Origin: Cherax quadricarinatus
Taxonomy: Eukaryota; Arthropoda; Malacostraca; Decapoda; Parastacidae
Length of the DNA stretch: 64,000 nt
Direction: 5' to 3'
Assembly: GCF_038502225.1 (NCBI RefSeq)
Contig: NC_091353.1
Span: 2,373,116 to 2,437,115, forward strand
Within the stretch, counting starts at the first letter, position 1. Each line of letters starts with the position of its first letter. Positions 33,713-44,722 of the stretch are shown here, piece after piece. The position numbers and the translations under genes were made by a program. The notes under the pieces are model-generated. The model had not been told where the DNA came from. It saw only the letters and a list, made by a program, of their open reading frames with translations, and made no database searches.

Positions 33713-34310
33713 TTCCGTGACAGCTGCGTAGACCAGAACTGTCATCCAGGCTATGTGCTGTCTACAGTTCATATTATCTTACACATTATCTTTCCCAAAA
33801 ACTTATTTATTATCTGGTTTATTTAAAAATGATTCCAACATTAGTAAAATTTGAAGTAAGTGAAGAAAATAATACAAAATAACGAGGGTTAATTGTTATT
33901 TATTATTCTTTCTGATTAGGTAATCTGAAAATCTGGATCAGTAATTGGACGTGTAAATAAGTTTATTCAGGTATACATAAATACAGTTACATAGATTATC
34001 ATACATAGCAGTATATGTGTAGACAACTTGGGACAACCTAAAAAGGTCAGAGAAAGTGACTCTATCCATTGTGGGTCTTTGTAGACGTGTTTGACCTTGA
34101 ATCATGCATTTACTGCATGACTGGTGCAGATGACCTCAGGGGAGGTGCCAGGCACGCATCTGTAAGTAACCTTGGGCAGATAACAGGCGCATATCAGCTG
34201 GTAACTCACCATGACAGTTATACATATTTTCGACCAAGAGATATAGTGAACTGTTATCATTTTTTGTCAGACGAGTTATGACTATTTTGTACATGCATAT
34301 GTCATGACTG
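33713..34310. other. intergenic, with a LINE/SINE 3'-end-like segment at 33955-34070
   Basis: The segment GTAAATAAGTTTATTCAGGT to about 34070 is repeated at 57617-57725 (shared TTACATAGATTATCATACAT and CAACTTGGGA variants). It looks like the 3' end of an unidentified interspersed repeat in minus orientation. Nothing else recognised. Confidence 0.5.
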
Positions 34311-34319
34311 TGACTAGGA

Positions 34320-34650
34320 GGTGGGGGGTAACCAATAGGCCCCTGGCTGTCTTCAAAAGGCACTGGACAGGCACCTCAAGTCAGTAACTGATCAGAACCT
34401 AAGCTCGTACGTCGGTTTATGTGCGGCTAGCAGTAACAGCCTGTGATGAATGGTTTTGAAAACCGACAAGTTGAAGAACTGAGACACTTAAGCAACACAT
34501 GGGAATCTTTATTGAATAAAGATTCCCATGTGTTGCTTAAGTGTCTCAGTTCAGTACCAGCCTGGTTGATTAGGCCTTGATCCACAGTGACGCCTAGTTA
34601 CAGACGGGGCCGCGGGAGCGTTGTCCCCCGAAGCCCTCTCCAGGTATTCC
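34320..34650 (+). mobile_element. diverged LINE 3' fragment carrying a foldback insertion
   Basis: The tail codons RPLAV, GTPQVSN-like sequence and GCAGTAACAGCCTG/GTTGAT...TGATCCAC match the CR1/L2-like family. It ends GAAGCCCTCTCCAGG at about 34645. The 109-bp foldback at 34444-34552 interrupts it, so the foldback is younger. Confidence 0.85.
34444..34552 (+). mobile_element. foldback element 1 (38-bp perfect arms, 12-bp target duplication)
   Basis: The head TGATGAATGGTTTTGAAAAC can form a GGTTTTGAAAACC hairpin, followed by CGACA. Then two 38-bp perfectly complementary arms (34475-34512 and 34515-34552) with a 2-nt loop include GAGACACTTAAGCAACACAT and GGGAATCTTTATT. AATAAA occurs on both strands at the hairpin tip. 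Flanks are AGTAACAGCCTG (34432-34443) and AGTACCAGCCTG (34553-34564). The uninterrupted LINE elsewhere has this segment only once. Confidence 0.9.
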
Positions 34651-35039
34651 TAAAAATTCTTGATATATATTTTTTCGTAATGTTCAGATCGGTTTCCGCT
34701 TATTTATGGCATAAGCAGCATCAGGGTTGTTGAATGACGGTGTACGAGTACACTGTGATTCAGAGTTCAATCAGTAAATAAGTTTATTACCCCTTGTTAA
34801 AGAACGTCAAAACGTATTTGTTCTTGCCTGACTTTGTAACGTGCTGTGAGGTGGGCTAATTAAAGTTGAACGGAGTGTGAATTAGTGTTGCACTCACAAA
34901 CACGACTATGGTGGAGTGAACACATGAGGGAACCGTCTCAGCACTAGTGAAGTTCAACAAGCCATTTTCAGCATATAAAGGACACTGGAACAGAACACGT
35001 AATGGATGTACAAAGACTGACCAAAGCCACAATGTAGAG

Positions 35040-36478
35040 TCCAGTGTGGTGCAAGGCTCCTTAGGCTTTCTAGAAGGAAGATGGAAGGGCTATGAGACAA
35101 CATTTCTGTCATATGAGAGATAAACTATTGAGGATAATGAGTCCTAGGAGACGCTTGAGGAAGCTCAGAATGAAACTGCCAAAGACGAAGAAGAAAACAA
35201 AGAGGAGATGCGAGGGTATAACTATCATTAAAGGCTAGTATGACAGGTAAAGTGGCTAATACGGCTGGAGATACTAGCAGTCAGTCTCCAGTCAATATGT
35301 ACCTAGATTACCGCAATTAAATTTACTAGTGTTCGATGGTACCTTAACAGAGTACATTGCATTTTGGGATTAGTTCAGGGCCAAGATGCACAACTGAACA
35401 GACTTGGATGCCAGTTACATACCTGCCAAGTACCAGTTGACGGATATGTTAGAGGATAGTCGAAATAAAAATAGCCATATGGAATCGTTTGTTGGATTAA
35501 GAGAGGTGCCTTCATGACTCTCCGAGCTTAGACATGTTCTATATTGAGGTCATAAATTTGACAAATTGCCTCAAAGATCTGCATGATTGGGGAAATTCTG
35601 AATGATCACCAGCCATACAATCCAAAGAAAATCAACCGGTACTACGATACATGAATTTCATCTGAAATACCGAACTAATCGCTTTACACTAAAACAAATC
35701 ATTGAGAGGATGAGAGATTTTATTTCTCATCTGAGTGTAGGTGAGAGAGAAGAGCCACCACCCTATAATAAACCAGATCGTTACTCTAAACACTCAGGAG
35801 ACAAATCTCATAAGACAGATATCGGAGTATATTATGACCTAGAAGTGTCTCAAGCCAAGTGTCTCAAGCCAAGTGTCTCAAGCCAAGTGTCTCAAGCTAA
35901 GTGTCTCAAGCCAAGTGTCTCAAGCCAAGTGTCTCAAGCTAAGTGTCTCAAGCCAAGTGTCTCAAGCCAAGTGTCTCAAGCCAAGTGTCTCAAGCCAAGT
36001 GTCTCAAGCCAAGTGTCTCAAGCCAAGTGTCTCAAGCCAAGTGTCTCAAGCTAAGTGTCTCAAGCCAAGTGTCTCAAGCCAAGTGTCTCAAGCTAAGTGT
36101 CTCAAGCCAAGTGTCTCAAGCCAAGTGTCTCAAGCCAAGTGTCTCAAGCTAAGTGTCTCAAGCCAAGTGTCTCAAGCTAAGTGTCTCAAGCCAAGTGTCT
36201 CAAGCTAAGTGTCTCAAGCCAAGTGTCTCAAGCTAAGTGTCTCAAGCCAAGTGTCTCAAGCTAAGTGTCTCAAGCCAAGTGTCTCAAGCTAAGTGTCTCA
36301 AGCCAAGTGTCTCAAGCTAAGTGTCTCAAGCCGTGTCTCAAGCCAAGTGTCTCAAGCCAAGTGTCTCAAGGGGTCTAAACAGAACAATAGAGCCACTCGC
36401 ACTAAAATATTCGTGTTTTGTAAAGGTGAACATACTAGCAAGAGTTGCTTAACACTAAACAATAGGCATCAGCGATGA
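35040..36478 (+). pseudogene. BEL/Pao-like gag remnant
   Basis: Broken frames read PQLNLLVFDGTLTEYIAFWD then FRAKMHN (about 35307-35390), LPQ/FDG...FW being a typical BEL/Pao gag block. Then comes ERMRDFISHLSVGEREEPPP (about 35706-35765), and after the 14-bp array a knuckle-like FVFCKGEHTSKSCLTLNNRH (about 36409-36468), where the first Cys of C-x2-C-x3-H-x4-C is Phe. The order core then knuckle is right for gag. No protease or LTR was found. The minisatellite expanded between the two parts. Confidence 0.65.
35843..36370 (+). repeat. 14-bp minisatellite (~37 units)
   Basis: Unit AAGTGTCTCAAGCC with a C/T variant at the last base. The right half shows near-regular alternation of AAGCC and AAGCT units, i.e. 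a 28-bp higher-order repeat. Open frames (SQAKCLKPSV) are produced by the repeat. Confidence 0.97.
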
Positions 36479-36554
36479 GGAGAGTTGCAGCTCTGTTTTA
36501 ATAGCATAGTTGTTGTTATTGATGTACCAATGATGTTTACAGTAATATGACATC

Positions 36555-37650
36555 AAATCAAATCAGAAGTTTATTCTCTGTAAAGATTACAACGTGGGAT
36601 TTACATATTATAAAATATTGGTTACAGTGTGTGGTTGACATATAATAAAATACTAATTACAAAGAGGGTCACTATCATGCCTAGCATGACTAGGCATTTC
36701 GGGGAGACTAATAATAATTCTAACTCTATATTGATACAGGTTATGGAGCATATTGATATATATTAAAGCTGGATAACTGCATTACCGTTTGTAACTTTAG
36801 TAATGAGAATGGTTTTGTCTTGGCATGACACACAGTTTGTATTAAAGTTCCTATAGTGGAGTATCTCAGGCAAACTTATGACTAGTTAAAGATTTATTAG
36901 ATAACAGCCTTTTTCATAATTTTATGTTTACAGTTATTTGGGTGAGTGTAAGTGTAAATTGGGGGGAATCACAAATATCGAGAGTAGTTCTGGGTGGCTA
37001 ACCCTCCGGGGTTAAAAATCCGAACGAAATCTTATCTTATCTTATCTTATCTTCTGGTTTGTTTTTTTATGTGTGTATGATACAAGTAAGAGAATAGGTG
37101 GTTTTCATGTAGCTAGCTGATGGTGGGGTGTGTCAGAGAGATAAGATTTTTTTAACGGTAGTTTTGAAAGTGATGGTTGTGTCTGCAGTTCTAGAGTTTT
37201 CAGGCAGGGAGTTCCAGATTCTTGGTCCTTTAATGTACATTGAATTTTTGTATAGGTTTAGCCAGACACGGGGAATGGCAGATATTTTTGTGCCTGGTGT
37301 TATGCCTGTGGGTCCTGTCACAACTATCAAAAAAATGTTTTAGTTCAGGGTTAATATTGGAATTTATGGTTCTGTAAATGTAGGTTGCACAGTAGTAAGT
37401 GTGGATGTTCTGTACAGTGAGTAAGTTTAGATCTTTAAAAAGTTGGAGGGGGGGTTTTGTCTAGTATTGGATTGCATGATAATTCTTACTGCGCCTTTTT
37501 GTTGGATTATTATTGACCTTAGGTGTGTTGCTGCTGTTGATCCCCAGGCACAAATAGCATAGGTGAGGTAGGGATAAATGAGGGAAAAGTGAGAAGGGGT
37601 GACTGTGGTACGTAGTAACGTATCTTGGAGAGGATCCCGACATCTGTCAC
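36555..37650 (-). pseudogene. L2/CR1-like LINE 3' portion, minus, second copy
   Basis: Homologous to 9204-10125. Minus pieces: HLRSIIIQQK and QNIHTYYCATYIYRTINSN (about 37520-37370), THRHNTRHKN, KNSMYIKGPRIWNSLPENS (37245-37190) and a 3' UTR ending AAACTTCTGATTTGATTTGA at about 36560. A 62-bp SINE fragment sits inside the 3' UTR. More diverged than the first copy. Confidence 0.85.
36993..37055 (+). repeat. 5'-truncated SINE family B fragment
   Basis: Only the last ~62 bp (GGGTGGCTAACCCTCCGGGG to an (ATCTT)4 tail) are present, in plus orientation, within the LINE 3' UTR. Confidence 0.9.
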
Positions 37651-37914
37651 AAATAATTAGTGATTGTAATCGACTAAGTCATATAACTGACATAAGCAAC
37701 CAGTCAGCCAGCGTCATCTGAGTAAGCTAACTGACCAAACTAACCAATCAATCACTGGCAACTAATCAATTCTACATGACTGTTACACATTGCTGTGAGG
37801 TATACACAATAGTTTAATGTTTCTTGTTGAGGCTTTAAGTAATTAGCCTACTCGTGCTAATTTTTATGAGTAATTAATAAGGCTTGAATACAATCAATAA
37901 TAAATTGTTAGTCA

Positions 37915-38217
37915 TAAGAGATAAGATAAGATAAGATTTCGTTCGGATTTTTAACCCCGGAGGGTTAGCCACCCAGGATAACCCAAGAAAGTCAGTGCGT
38001 CATCGAGGACTGTCTAACTTATTTCCATTGGGGTCCTTAATCTTGTCCCCCAGGATGCGACCCACACCAGTCGACTAACACCCAGGTACCTATTTGCTGC
38101 TAGGTGAACAGGACAACAGGTGTAAGGAAACGTGTCGAATGTTTCCACCCGCCGGGAATCGAACCCGGGCCCTCCGTGTGTGAAGCGAGAGCTTTAGCCA
38201 CCAGGCCACCGGGCCAC
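37915..38217 (-). repeat. tRNA-derived SINE (family B), full length
   Basis: Minus orientation with an (AGATA)n start and a tRNA-like head ending at about 38216. It lies 470 bp upstream of the AKR gene B start codon, so it could affect promoter function. Confidence 0.95.
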
Positions 38218-38507
38218 CCCAAAATACAAAATACAAAATACACACAAAATACAATCACTTGTGAGTTAAGTAAGACACTTTCTTGAGGCAGTGATATATA
38301 TTATGAACTATTAGTGATAACTGTTTATACTGAAATAGTTCTGTCTTAAATTTTGATCAATATTTGAAGAAAATAGATAAATATAAAATTTTGTTTTAAG
38401 TTCGTTTTTTACTGACGTAAAGAGGAACTTAAGAGAGAGACGTGTACACAAATAAATTTCTGGTTGAGATAATTAGATGAGGCGATGATAACGCATGAGT
38501 GGTGGTG

Positions 38508-38620
38508 CCAAGCCAGCCAGCCCAGCCAGATTTGCTTGGCACTGACACTCCCGTCATCACCGCCAAGCCAGCCAGGCCAGCCAGTTTTCCTTGGCACTGA
38601 CACTCCCGTCATCACCGCCT
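38508..38620 (+). repeat. tandem duplication in the AKR gene B 5' flank/UTR
   Basis: Two copies, about 62 bp each, contain CCAAGCCAGCCAG and CACTGACACTCCCGTCATCA, ending 67 bp before the ATG. It is probably in the 5' UTR or core promoter. No clear TATA box is near. A bZIP-like TGACGTAA is at about 38413-38420. Confidence 0.8.
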
Positions 38621-38686
38621 GCACACACCTCTTCTCTCTGCTCTTCATATCATCATCTATTTACCTTATCAAGTAAGAGTGTCACA

Positions 38687-38761
38687 ATGGCACCCAAGGT
38701 ACCCACTGTGAGCCTGCATACTGGACAAGAGATGCCTATCATTGGGATTGGTACCTTGAGG
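38687..38761 (+). CDS. aldo-keto reductase gene B, first coding exon
   Basis: The ATG at 38687 begins MAPKVPTVSLHTGQEMPIIG and IGTLR and is followed by GTGAGT, phase 0. This is the AKR N-terminus: the (V/T)xLxxGxxMPxxGxGT(W/L) strand-turn, where the Gly-Thr-Trp/Leu segment begins the barrel and contacts cofactor. The upstream context ACAATGG has the favoured A at -3 and G at +4. No in-frame Met lies closer upstream, so the start is convincing. The next exon, 9.7 kb downstream, is phase 0 and continues the alignment without a gap. Confidence 0.92.
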
Positions 38762-41700
38762 GTGAGTATCACATTGTATTTTTGAAATCCTGTGAGGACC
38801 TTAACTCTAAGGCAATCACGGCTTTCACGGCCTAGGCAAAATTAGTAATTATACTTTCACAAGTTTCCACCATATGTTCTCTTTCTAGTATTTAATAGAA
38901 CGTATGGAAAATTTTCTAGGGTGCTTACCTGTATGTACCTCAACATTATATACATACCAGTAATCTCATTGGGAGACAATCATATTGTTTACCGTAGTCA
39001 CCCCGTGTAGACATGTGAGAAAACTTAACCACCCCTGGTCGCGCCAAGTGGTCCCCTCGACCTCACAATCTTATCCATATCTATCCGAGACCAGTATGGA
39101 TTGGATAGCACCCACAAGTACGGTGCTACTAATTAATTGTGGACTGTATAGATTATATTAATTTAGCTGAATGAAGGGAAGGGGGGTAGGATACACCTGG
39201 ATACATCCATCAAGGAAAACATTTGTACATAATCCCACCACTTACCAGATGTTCTCTGGTGGTCCCTTGATGTAGCTGGATCACTCATAACCTATCTAAT
39301 CACAACATAACACAACTGGCCAGCCTAAGTTTGTTATAATTAGAAGGGTTACTTAACTGTGGGTGATTGATACTCCTTATTTCTTCCATTCACCATCTCA
39401 GTTTCGATGTCCTGCTACACCGACACGGTTCTCATTCCAGCAAGACGAGGTATCCGCTGGTTTGTCCCGCTTTAAACGTCGTGACTCAAGGAGCTTCGCT
39501 TTCCTCGTCTCGGGAGCAACGAGGTCTAACGTGTTCACTCGGAGCAAGACGACTTATTTCACTTCACGCATTCTCTTAACTTAGCGTTATTATCATTAAT
39601 TACATTACAATTCACAAGACGATTTAATGGCTCATAATTATTATACACATTAGAGATCACTCCATTAAGATCTGAGACCGATGAGTGATGATTAAACCAA
39701 GGGTAATTTTCCTCGGGACACAGTCCAGGACGACGCGTCAGTCACCCACGGTCCTACCCTTATTCACTCAATTACCACTCTATTACCGTGGTCCCGTAAA
39801 TCACGTTCCCTCACTCTCCACCAGGAACAGTTACGACACTTCCTATTACGAAATGAGGCCTATATTAATCCTTAGGCCGCCGTGAATGCCAATTTCGTGG
39901 TTCCATGCTTTTTCCCCGCTTCCTCTCCACCTTCAAAACAAACCCGCCACTCTCCCCCGCACATCCGCGCATGCGCCAAGGGAACTCTTGGTTCTACCCT
40001 ATTTTCAAATACATTTTTGACTCATATCGGCACATAAAACACCTATTAGGCGCTATAGTTTCGGAAAATTAAAAATTTTCCACAGAACGAAGGACCAATA
40101 CAAGGAATTAAAGTGGTGTGGAGGCCATTCCTAGCTAAGAACTCCCAGAAGGCTACACTAGACTAATTTGTTCCTTAGAAGTTCTCTTCCTAAATGGGCC
40201 CATGTGTAGAGGAGAAAGGCTAAACTGTCTTGAATTCCTTGGCCTACTGTAGACTTGAAGAAATTCAATAACTTATGTAACCCAAAGGGAAATGTCATTA
40301 ACTACTAAGATACTGAGCAGGCACCTAGGGTTAGGAGAAGGGATTTTTCCTTGCTCCTAACCAGTCCGGCCCAACATAAGTGTGTCCGACTTCACTAGCG
40401 TCTAGTGGATAGAAGTCTGGTATAGAGACCAACTATCTCTGTAGCACTCTGGAAGACCTCTACATTTGCTCTTAGTGCAGTTCCAGATGAGTATTTTATG
40501 GGTTCAGTGATATCTTGCACTGATGACCACGACATCTATGTTGACAACCTGGGCTCTGCTTCAAGAATAAAGTGCCTCTCATACCTTCCCCAACCTTCAC
40601 CCTTCTGATGGGTGCCAATGTTCCTTTATTAACTATGAACTGATTTCGTTCCCAAAGGTAGTGATGTAATATTAATATTCTAAAATTATTCTAATAATTC
40701 TAATATTCAGTGATGATTTAAAGCACCTCTGAATAATTACCAATGCCTAAATTCTCTGACATGTTAAGGTTTTGTTTAAGAGTTCTTTAAAGAAATTGGA
40801 TCTTTTTAATGGGTTGTTAAGAATGTTAAGGTAACCTGTACTGTTACGGGAATGCAACCAATGATATTAAACTAGAAAAATAAGCCTATGTGGGACTATC
40901 AACAGCTAAAGTATTATGCACAAAATGTCGTTATCTATAAGCAAAAACATCTCATAACCAATATCATGTGGTAATTACACACCTATAAGGAAGGTGGTGC
41001 CGTCATACCTCACGTCAACAAACCCAGGGACATACTTCTTTTACATCATCCCCGTAGAGCACACGGAGGTTATCTACCTACTTGTGTCAGTATAGCTACT
41101 GAATTTCCCTATACTTATACTTGTGTAGTATATTGTAGATCGTATCATCCATGTATATATTTAGGCTCCCTTTCAGTAGGCTCAGCGACTAGCATGTGTG
41201 ACATCACGTGATGCCGCATGTGAGTGCTGGGCTCCCTGTGCGAATCTCACTCCACCCTTAGGTCTACAGGCAACACAGGCAGGCTGGGCCTCTGCCTCTC
41301 ACACTCTGCTAATATAAGTGTTACCACCCAACGACTTGTGTTTAACTCCAACCATCACAGCTCCACGAACCCTCCCAACACCTGGAGAATGTTCTGTTGG
41401 TCAATGCCCCCACGGCCCGGTCCTTGACCAGGCTTCCCAGGCACATAAAAAGTACATTATGTAGCTTTAACGTAGGATAACTCGATCAACAAAGAATGTG
41501 ACTTAAGTTCATTGGACTTACGTTCATTGGGCCAGCAATCACCGGGTCTTCAACATGCAAGTTATACTTTTGTATCAACCAAATCACATACTACTCGGGT
41601 AGATAATTTCCAGTAGATCCTTCATGTGTTAGCCCAAGTCACCGACCAGTATGTTTTAAGTAAGTGACCCAATGATCAGACTGGTTCCGAACCCTCGACT

Positions 41701-42004
41701 GATCCGAACCCTCGACTGGTCCGAACCCTCGACTGGTCCGAACCCTTGACTGGTCCGAACCCTTGACTGGTTTCAAACGGATTCGTTGGACAATAAAGCA
41801 GACTGTAAACGGATGGGGTTGTAGGCGCCCTTATCAAACACAAACAATAAATATAAATCAGGAACGTACACGGTAAGCTGTCCAATATACAAGTACAGTT
41901 AGAAACAGAAATACAAATAGCTAGAGCTTCATTTAAGGAGGTTATTAATAGAGTATTCAAGAGGTTGCTAGTAGAATTACAGTTAATCAACCATTCAAAT
42001 CATT
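38762..42004 (+). other. AKR gene B intron 1, first part; small repeats only
   Basis: Mostly unassigned sequence. A 45-bp piece at 41398-41442 (GTCAATGCCCCCACGGCCCG) is an inverted fragment of the common LINE 3' end. At 41683-41770 a 17-bp unit (CCGAACCCTCGACTGGT) is repeated about five times. The GC-rich part 39400-40000 resembles an old LTR in texture, but I find no terminal repeats. Confidence 0.5.
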
Positions 42005-43036
42005 ATGAAGCTGTGTGTAGTCTGCAGTCAATCAAACAAACGGGCTTCCACATGGATAAATTGTAATTTTTGTGGAAATTGGTGTAACGCCCCTTGTGCA
42101 GATATCCAAGAACTAGCTACAAGCAATATTAAAACAGGGAAGTGTTTTTGGGTATGCCCAAATGAGATAAATCTGTGGACTAAAATCACAAGGGTATTAA
42201 AAGAGGATAACATTAAAGCTGCTTTCATAGAAAACCTGGAAGCTTTCTACAACAGATGGGAACATAAAAAGTCTGGGCTCAGTGGTACTGCCCTTGATAC
42301 AGGCCATGTAGTCAGAAACTGTAAGGCTGGAGGTGATGCCCTGGGAGACAGTAATGGTGAAGCTGGAGATTTTGTCCAGGTAGTCGGGAATTATACGCAG
42401 GAAGGAATACATATAAATGACCTCATAGGGGACAGGAGCCGTAGTGGGGAAACAAGTGTAGTCAAAGATAAGATAAAACCAATATTGCAAACTAGAAATA
42501 CCACAGGAAATAGCAAACAAGAGGACTCCACTAGCAATAGTGAGGATATAATACCAAAAACAACTGGTGGGAGCTCCATTGTTGGTGCTAGGGAGGATAG
42601 GAATAAGACAGGTAAACATGCACCCACAGGGAATACAGTCACAGAAACCCAAGGCAAACGGAAACCAAGCCTGTGCACATACTATGCACTTGGTATCTGC
42701 AGACATGGGAAATCTGGAAAAACAGACAGGACGTGCAACTATGACCACCCTAGAAAATGCCGTGCCCATATGACAACAGGAAAATGCAAACTTCCTTCCT
42801 GTAAGCTTTTTCACCCTGAAATGTGTACCTCTTCAGTACAGGAAAGACTGTGCTATAACTTAAATTGCCAGGCACACCATCTAAATGGGACAAAAAGATA
42901 CAAAACATCCAGGCCATGGGAAAACCTGGGTAGCCACAGCCACTCAAGAGGGAGAGGTTTTTTAGTGCCAGGAAGGAAAAAAAACTGGCAGGAAATGGCA
43001 GAAATCGTACACCAAATCCAGTCATTCCTGGAGTAG
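42005..43036 (+). CDS. LINE ORF1 protein with PHD-like and triple CCCH zinc fingers
   Basis: A 343-codon intact frame. Residues 4-50 hold a Cys-rich module (CVVC, CNFCGNWC, APC, GKCFWVC) like the PHD/zinc modules of some CR1 ORF1 proteins. A Ser/Thr/Gly-rich, low-complexity middle follows. Residues about 223-300 hold three CCCH-type fingers: C-x7-C-x11-C-x3-H (CTYYALGIC...CNYDH), C-x8-C-x4-C-x3-H (CRAHMTTGKCKLPSCKLFH) and C-x8-C-x4-C-x3-H (CTSSVQERLCYNLNCQAHH). A basic tail with SHSRGRGF follows. Such fingers suggest RNA binding by the retroposition particle. The ORF ends 11 bp before the next ATG of an endonuclease frame, fitting LINE ORF1/ORF2 order. A host gene is less likely because it has no introns. 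Confidence 0.8.
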   Translation: MKLCVVCSQSNKRASTWINCNFCGNWCNAPCADIQELATSNIKTGKCFWVCPNEINLWTKITRVLKEDNIKAAFIENLEAFYNRWEHKKSGLSGTALDTGHVVRNCKAGGDALGDSNGEAGDFVQVVGNYTQEGIHINDLIGDRSRSGETSVVKDKIKPILQTRNTTGNSKQEDSTSNSEDIIPKTTGGSSIVGAREDRNKTGKHAPTGNTVTETQGKRKPSLCTYYALGICRHGKSGKTDRTCNYDHPRKCRAHMTTGKCKLPSCKLFHPEMCTSSVQERLCYNLNCQAHHLNGTKRYKTSRPWENLGSHSHSRGRGFLVPGRKKNWQEMAEIVHQIQSFLE

Positions 43037-43047
43037 AACCACAGTCG

Positions 43048-43398
43048 ATGGCCTCCATACCAACAGATACAGATACTAATGCCGGAAAAAAAATCCCCCC
43101 CCCCAGTACCAACAATACCACCAGTTCGATGACATTCTTCTTTGCAAATATACAGGGTCTAAAGCCAGCAACAAACAACAAAATACCTTTCATCCGTGGA
43201 CTGCTTGCAGAGGCAAAGGCAATGTTCGCGGCTTTCACTGAGACCCACATAAAGGATCACTGGGACAACGAAATATGGATCCCAGGTTACAACCTATACA
43301 GATGTGACAGAGTGAACAGGCAAAAAGGGGGGGAGGTTGGCCTGTACATTGCAGAGTCACTTGTTTGTACAAAACTGCTTAATTGTCCACTTATTTGA
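43048..43398 (+). CDS. LINE ORF2, truncated endonuclease start
   Basis: Frame MASIPTDTDTNAGKK, then TFFFANIQGLKPATNNKIPF, MFAAFTETHIKDHWDNEI and GGEVGLYIAESLVC. This is an APE-type endonuclease N-terminus: the NIQGL strand (catalytic Asn), the TETH strand (catalytic Glu) and the GGEVGLY strand. Homology stops at about 43385 and a stop codon follows at 43396, so the element is cut there and lacks RT. It is probably the 5' part of the CR1/L2-like family whose RT is seen at 4.8, 30 and 53 kb. That link is an inference, since no copy here spans both. Confidence 0.8.
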   Translation: MASIPTDTDTNAGKKIPPPSTNNTTSSMTFFFANIQGLKPATNNKIPFIRGLLAEAKAMFAAFTETHIKDHWDNEIWIPGYNLYRCDRVNRQKGGEVGLYIAESLVCTKLLNCPLI

Positions 43399-44722
43399 GG
43401 AATACAGAGATAGACAATATAATAACCAATGTGACATGTCAAGATATCTTATTAATGAAAATAAGATACCAGATATACTAACCAAATTTCCTAAATTTGC
43501 TTGTAACAGATAAGTGAACTGTAGATATGTAGATATAAATCTATATATACACCTGTTAACCCTTTTGGAGCCTAGTGCCTAGACCTTTTGTGTATCCATA
43601 TGCTCTTGCGCTACCGTCCACAGGATGGATAAGGGGTGTACAATAAACCAGCCACTTCGGTGGCAAAATCTAATCTAAGTATAAATATTGTTGGGTTCCG
43701 TGTAATAACTGGTCGGCTTCCAACTTTTAGAGTAAATTTGTTCTCATCAAAGAAAGTTGTGTAAGGTTTTGAGTTCCAGTAGAATAAATAAACCTGATTT
43801 CTGTAACTGGAGAATCTCTTTTCTGATCAGAAATATGTGTTTGAGTTTCTAAGGTTAACGTAGGTTACAGTCATATACTGGACTCTTATGTGGCCATGAC
43901 ATGTGTGTGCTTCAGATCGACTGTAAAGAAAGTGTAGTGTTATTTGCCCAAAGCTTTCAGCTTACTTACTTGATTAAACCTCTAATACTGTTCATTATTA
44001 CTTAGAAAAAAGTTTGGAGGGAATTAGGTTGAAAACAACAGGATGATAACTTCATCCCATTGTTTTCAACCATTAACACTGATAACTTGATAATATAACC
44101 TCCGAGTAGCTTCAAATTTAAGGTGATGGTGAATATTTTTATATTGGTCACTCTGAGGCAACAGTTCAGTGTTTACCTTCAAAGAATAATTCTCTTAGTG
44201 AAATGTTTATATTAGATTTAGGATCCCTTCTAACTTGCCATTTTAATCAAGAAACTTGGATATTAGTTTCCATTTGATCTGTGATTGCCTCTTCCGATTA
44301 GTTTCAGATTTTTAACGATAACTGATAACCGATAACTGCACTATTAACTCTTGCTGCGATCCTCATTCCCCTCAAGGGAGGTTCCTTGACGCTGGTGAGG
44401 GGCTCTTGATCTAGGGAATTGGATCTGTGCTCCAGTTCCCTGAACTAAGCCTGAATACCTTTCATATCCCCCCCGCAGGCACTGTATAATCCTACAGGTT
44501 TAGCGCTTCCCCCTTGATTACAATAATCTTGCGATCCTCCCTATTCTTTTAGCCAGCAAAATGGGTAGTTATTTAGTACAGGGATAATTCAAAACAGGTA
44601 ACCTCTCTCGGATCATATAATTACCAAAATATATAGTGTTTGTTTACATAATACAAGGATTCCCGAGTGCAGGTGCGTTATGTTAGAGAAAATAACACCG
44701 GTTCATAACGTTTAGAACTCAA
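43399..44722. other. intronic sequence with two repeat remnants
   Basis: At about 43570-43680, GCGCTACCGTCCACAGGATG and the trailing CAATAAACC recall the composite element at 49.3-49.8 and 59.57-60.0 kb. At 44341-44535 lies a copy of repeat family C (CTCTTGATCTAGGGAATTGG and GTTTAGCGCTTCCCCCTTGA). Nothing else seen. Confidence 0.55.

Noticed and set aside
32951..33826. Repeat proteins on both strands (273 and 290 codons)
   Set aside because: Explained by the 27-bp period. Simultaneous open frames on both strands argue against coding.
39363..39885. Possible gene or LTR in GC-rich segment
   Set aside because: No domain, splice signal, terminal repeat or primer-binding site could be seen.
42197..43250. 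Minus-strand frames of up to 205 codons
   Set aside because: Shadows of the zinc-finger ORF1 and endonuclease frames on plus.
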